From Promethearchaeota archaeon (GTDB lineage: Archaea > Asgardarchaeota > Lokiarchaeia > Sigynarchaeales > SOKP01): a stretch of 8,712 nucleotides of DNA. The position numbers were made by a program, and so were the translations under genes. Location: positions 1 to 8,712 of the forward strand of contig JAEOTJ010000473.1 of the NCBI GenBank assembly GCA_016839905.1, written 5' to 3'. Below are positions 6,463 through 8,712 of the stretch, in pieces (the stretch's first letter is position 1; each line of letters starts with the position of its first letter). Under the pieces are notes generated by a model. That model searched no databases, was not told the origin of the DNA, and worked only from the letters and a program-made list of their open reading frames with translations.

Positions 6463-6490
6463 TCTTTCTCTTATATAATGTGATGCAATT
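6463..6490 (+). repeat. Probable decayed 17th CRISPR repeat in the trailer
   Basis: Aligned to repeat 11, 16 of 28 positions agree, including TATAT in the loop and GATG after the stem. Several of the differences in the core are transitions (C to T, G to A). It lies 60 bases after repeat 16, almost exactly one array period. Both stem arms are broken (CTCT against ATGTG), so Cas6e would not be expected to process it. Confidence 0.5.
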
Positions 6491-6511
6491 CATTATAATT
6501 CAGTTTAAGAG

Positions 6512-6545
6512 TTTTTTGTTTTGATTGTTTTCTTATTTCCTTTTA
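6512..6545 (+). terminator. T-rich terminator candidate after the array
   Basis: Several T runs (TTTTTTG, TTTTG, TTTTC, TTTCCTTTT) follow the trailer with no GC-rich hairpin. They could end the array transcript in archaeal fashion. The rest of 6431-6623 contains the decayed repeat and purine-rich DNA (6596-6620) but no gene. Confidence 0.35.
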
Positions 6546-6623
6546 TAAATTAAAATTAGTTCATTTAATTTCTTAATATTATTTAGGATTATTAGAAAAA
6601 GAAAAAAGAAAGAAAAAATAGTT

Positions 6624-6827
6624 TTAAGCAGGTAAAATATTAATTCCAGATAACAATGGATCTTCTTCAAAAATATTATTTTCTGAAGGTTTTTCTTCAA
6701 AGGACACTTTAGAATCAAAAAAATTTATATCATCATAAGGGTCAATAATAGGTTCTAAAGTATTCTCTCTTTTAAGGGTCTTTAATAAAAAATTCTCAAA
6801 TTCCTCTACCTTTGATTCTTTTGGCAA
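6624..6827 (-). CDS. Doubtful small acidic protein, 67 aa, TTG start
   Basis: This minus-strand ORF encodes a 67-residue acidic, hydrophilic protein, with SKVEEFENFLLKTLKRE near the start and NNIFEEDPLLSGINILPA at the end. Its amino acid mix resembles real protein more than a chance reading of AT-rich DNA. There is no in-frame ATG; the first start is TTG at 6827, with a TGA six bases upstream. An ATG exists ten bases upstream (6837) in another frame, reading MINLAKRIKGRGI and then stopping. A single-base loss near the CTTGCC would join the two into one longer ORF, so this may be a frameshifted or eroded gene. A TATA-like word (TTTATAAG on the minus strand, 6893-6886) lies about 50 bases upstream. 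The family is not recognised. Confidence 0.35.
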   Translation of the reverse strand: MPKESKVEEFENFLLKTLKRENTLEPIIDPYDDINFFDSKVSFEEKPSENNIFEEDPLLSGINILPA

Positions 6828-7201
6828 GATTGATCATATCCAATTTTATTTTTTTTTTTTGGTAGTATAAAAAATAATATTTTCCCTTATAAATGTTTCT
6901 CTAAACCCCTTCTCATATTTAATAAGGATCACGAATAATTATTAAAAAATGATCCATTATGTTGTTTTTTAATATTTCTTTCTCTTCTTTAATAAAAAAA
7001 AACAACAGCAACAACTATTGACTACGCTTAATTTTCTTTTAGTCGTTTAAATATATTTATAAAAAAATTTATATATTAAAAATCTATATTTTTTAATAAA
7101 GAATCTATATTAAAAAAGAATTTCTTTAATAAATAATAAGATTCCAATGAATAAGTTTTCCTCTTTATATACATTTATCATATTAATTAAAGAAAATGTG
7201 A
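6828..7201. other. AT-rich intergenic region with small repeats
   Basis: This 374-bp stretch holds no gene I can support. It contains a 13-T run near 6848-6860, an inverted repeat GGATCA (6926-6931) / TGATCC (6950-6955), an inverted repeat GACTA (7020-7024) / TAGTC (7040-7044), a TTTAAATA box at 7047-7054, and a direct repeat AATCTATATT at 7081-7090 and 7102-7111, spaced 21 bases apart. A 13-base inverted repeat AAAGAA-T-TTCTTT follows within about 7115-7128. In DNA this poor in G and C, most of these could be chance. Confidence 0.4.
7164..7171 (+). promoter_or_regulatory. TATA-box candidate for the right-hand gene
   Basis: TTTATATA lies about 34 bases before the first possible ATG (7202). 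By archaeal spacing, the transcript would begin near 7192-7196 and have almost no untranslated leader. This fits the lack of a Shine-Dalgarno sequence before the gene and is one of the hints that the host is an archaeon. Confidence 0.4.
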
Positions 7202-8712
7202 ATGATAATGAAAAAAGGCTCAATGAATGTTTTAGTAGAAGAATATTATATAGATGAGTCAGGAAAGGTAGATATTTCTTATGACATTTTAAAGGATTTT
7301 TTTGTTATATCTATGAATAAAGTTCCAATAGGCTTAAATGACGCTCAAAATAGAATAATTCTAAATGTAAAGGTAGGAGAGGAATATACAGAAGATTACC
7401 AAAAGTCTAAGGCAATTAGAGAACGAAGGTACTTGCATTATGAGATAATTAAAAAAAATAAAAAAAAAATATTTAGATTTGATTTTACACTTTCAAGAAT
7501 ACTCCAGCGATTTATTGGTCATACTTTTAATTTAATCCATATTCAAGCTGAAGATAAAGGTAAGGATTTAGATTATATTAGATTTGATTTCCAAGAAGAT
7601 ATGGGTGATTATTATCCAAGAAGGGTCTCAGCTACCATAAAGCAAGGGACTATATTAATAAACCGAGTGGCTCCACCGAAATTGCTATCATTTCTCATAG
7701 ATTTGAAGAAAAAAGCTAAAGGTAAAGATATTACTTATGCAACTATGAAGATTCATTCTCTTATAAAAGAAAAGAATATTTATGATATTTTAATTACTTT
7801 TAATAAAGACTCCATTAATAAGATTAAAACAAATTTAGGAGCGGATGTTTCTGTATATAATATGCGGAGTTTCTATCTCAAAAAAAAGGAATATGGAGAA
7901 TTTATTAAATCAGAAGGAATTTTATTCATTAAAGTTTATCATCTTGATGATATTGATAGAAATTTTAAAATGAGGTTTTCCTTAAAAACAGAATTATATC
8001 ATAATTTTTTAAATTCTCAAGGAATTAAAAAAAAAGAAATTGATAAATTTTATAATGACTTTCAGGAAGGCGAAAATGTTGAGAGATATATATCTGATTT
8101 TAGCTCATTTTTAAAACACATTCAAGAACAAGTTGATATAATCCAATCTCTGAAACCAATTCAGGAACAAATTGGAAGCATAGATATTGATTCCTTGAAC
8201 ATTAATCTTAAATTCTTAAAAGAGCATTTCATTGAATGCATTTTAAAGAAAAAATCTTTTATTTTTATTTTAAATGAAAAATATTATGATGATTATTTAA
8301 TTAGAGAAGGGTGCTATGATTCTTTAAATGAGATAAATGTATTAAAGGATAGCTCTGAAAAAATGAAAGGAATTGCAGAATATTTTTTAAATGTTAAATA
8401 TTTCTTGGAAGAAGTTAAATCTCTTAATTTAAAAGATTTAAAAGAGGATTTAGATAAAAAACAGTATTATGAAAAGTTAAAGGCTAGCTTAGAAAATATT
8501 GATTTTGACGATTATGATTTTGATGATATTGAAAAAAGAAAAAAATTTTATGTTGAGGTAACCTTGATATTTATGAATAACAATGATATTTTGATTACTC
8601 TGGACCCTACTTTAGAAATAGACCCTGATGTAAATTTGGTGAATGAAGAAATTGACATTGCTTACAATAGGGGTTTAATATTGTTTAATCAAAAATATAA
8701 ATCAAAAATCGA
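7202..8712 (+). CDS. Large unrecognised protein, N-terminal 503 residues (partial)
   Basis: The frame is open from ATG at 7202 to the right edge without a stop, far longer than chance allows in DNA with so many A and T stop-codon chances. A TGA at 7199-7201 limits the start to 7202 or the second ATG at 7208; neither has a clear Shine-Dalgarno sequence. The first 180 residues look like a mixed alpha/beta domain with many aromatic and charged residues. Roughly residues 265-440 look helical with coiled-coil character, followed by an acidic cluster DFDDYDFDD (434-442). There is no signal peptide and no clear membrane segment. I recognise no nuclease, helicase, ATPase or Cas motif (no Walker A, HD or DEAD-like box). 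Nothing ties it to the CRISPR locus except proximity, about 770 bp past the array. Confidence 0.8.
   Translation, partial: MIMKKGSMNVLVEEYYIDESGKVDISYDILKDFFVISMNKVPIGLNDAQNRIILNVKVGEEYTEDYQKSKAIRERRYLHYEIIKKNKKKIFRFDFTLSRILQRFIGHTFNLIHIQAEDKGKDLDYIRFDFQEDMGDYYPRRVSATIKQGTILINRVAPPKLLSFLIDLKKKAKGKDITYATMKIHSLIKEKNIYDILITFNKDSINKIKTNLGADVSVYNMRSFYLKKKEYGEFIKSEGILFIKVYHLDDIDRNFKMRFSLKTELYHNFLNSQGIKKKEIDKFYNDFQEGENVERYISDFSSFLKHIQEQVDIIQSLKPIQEQIGSIDIDSLNINLKFLKEHFIECILKKKSFIFILNEKYYDDYLIREGCYDSLNEINVLKDSSEKMKGIAEYFLNVKYFLEEVKSLNLKDLKEDLDKKQYYEKLKASLENIDFDDYDFDDIEKRKKFYVEVTLIFMNNNDILITLDPTLEIDPDVNLVNEEIDIAYNRGLILFNQKYKSKI

Noticed and set aside
5321..6467. Words shared between leader and trailer (AAGTCTTT at 5321-5328 and 6460-6467; TCATACGTT at 5384-5392 and 6451-6459), as if flanking an inserted element
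   Set aside because: Order and spacing differ between the two sides, and 8- and 9-base matches are expected occasionally in AT-rich DNA of this length; no transposase or longer terminal repeats are present.
6533..6718. A 61-codon minus-strand ORF rich in Leu, Ile, Phe and Lys
   Set aside because: It is composed of translated A/T tracts, overlaps a better ORF on the same strand in another frame, and has no plausible start signal.
6949..6955. ATGATCC, identical to the repeat handle, taken as an isolated CRISPR repeat
   Set aside because: No hairpin stem precedes it and it is out of phase with the array; a 7-base match by chance is likely.

Overview
The window is very AT-rich and carries an operon for a type I-E CRISPR effector complex (Cascade), followed directly by its CRISPR array. 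The host is a low-GC prokaryote. Archaeal hints are TATA-like boxes (TTTTAAATA before the first cas gene, TTTATATA just before the last gene), long T-tracts in place of hairpin terminators, and frequent AGA and ATA codons. A low-GC archaeon, perhaps Asgard/Lokiarchaeia-like, would fit. However, GGAGG ribosome-binding sites and a bacterial-looking TTGAAA-18-TATACT site in the array leader leave a bacterium possible. I cannot settle the domain from this window.

Layout: positions 2-390 hold the end of one unknown gene and a small unknown gene coupled to it by an ATGA overlap. T-tracts and a candidate promoter lie at 391-653. Positions 654-5321 hold four tightly packed + strand genes. The first is a 700-residue fusion of the large subunit Cas8e (Cse1) with the small subunit Cas11 (Cse2), followed by cas7e, cas5e and cas6e. 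A leader of about 165 bp follows, then an array of 16 repeats and 15 spacers (5487-6430) in the same orientation, then a probable decayed 17th repeat and a T-rich stretch. Beyond it are a doubtful small minus-strand ORF (6624-6827), an intergenic stretch almost free of G and C, and a large unrecognised gene that runs off the right edge (7202 onward).

How it works together: Cas6e should cut the array transcript at the base of each repeat hairpin, leaving an 8-nt 5' handle AUGAUCCG. Cas7e forms the backbone on the crRNA, Cas5e holds the handle, and the fusion supplies both PAM recognition (Cas8e part) and the small-subunit belly (Cas11 part). No cas3, cas1 or cas2 is present in the window, so target destruction and spacer acquisition must come from elsewhere or be absent.

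The most notable points are the Cas8e-Cas11 fusion; a well-placed Shine-Dalgarno sequence plus in-frame TTG exactly where the Cas11 domain begins, which could also yield free Cas11; strongly diverged repeats that nevertheless keep a hairpin in alternative registers; and a spacer that occurs twice, with a possible third decayed copy past the array end.
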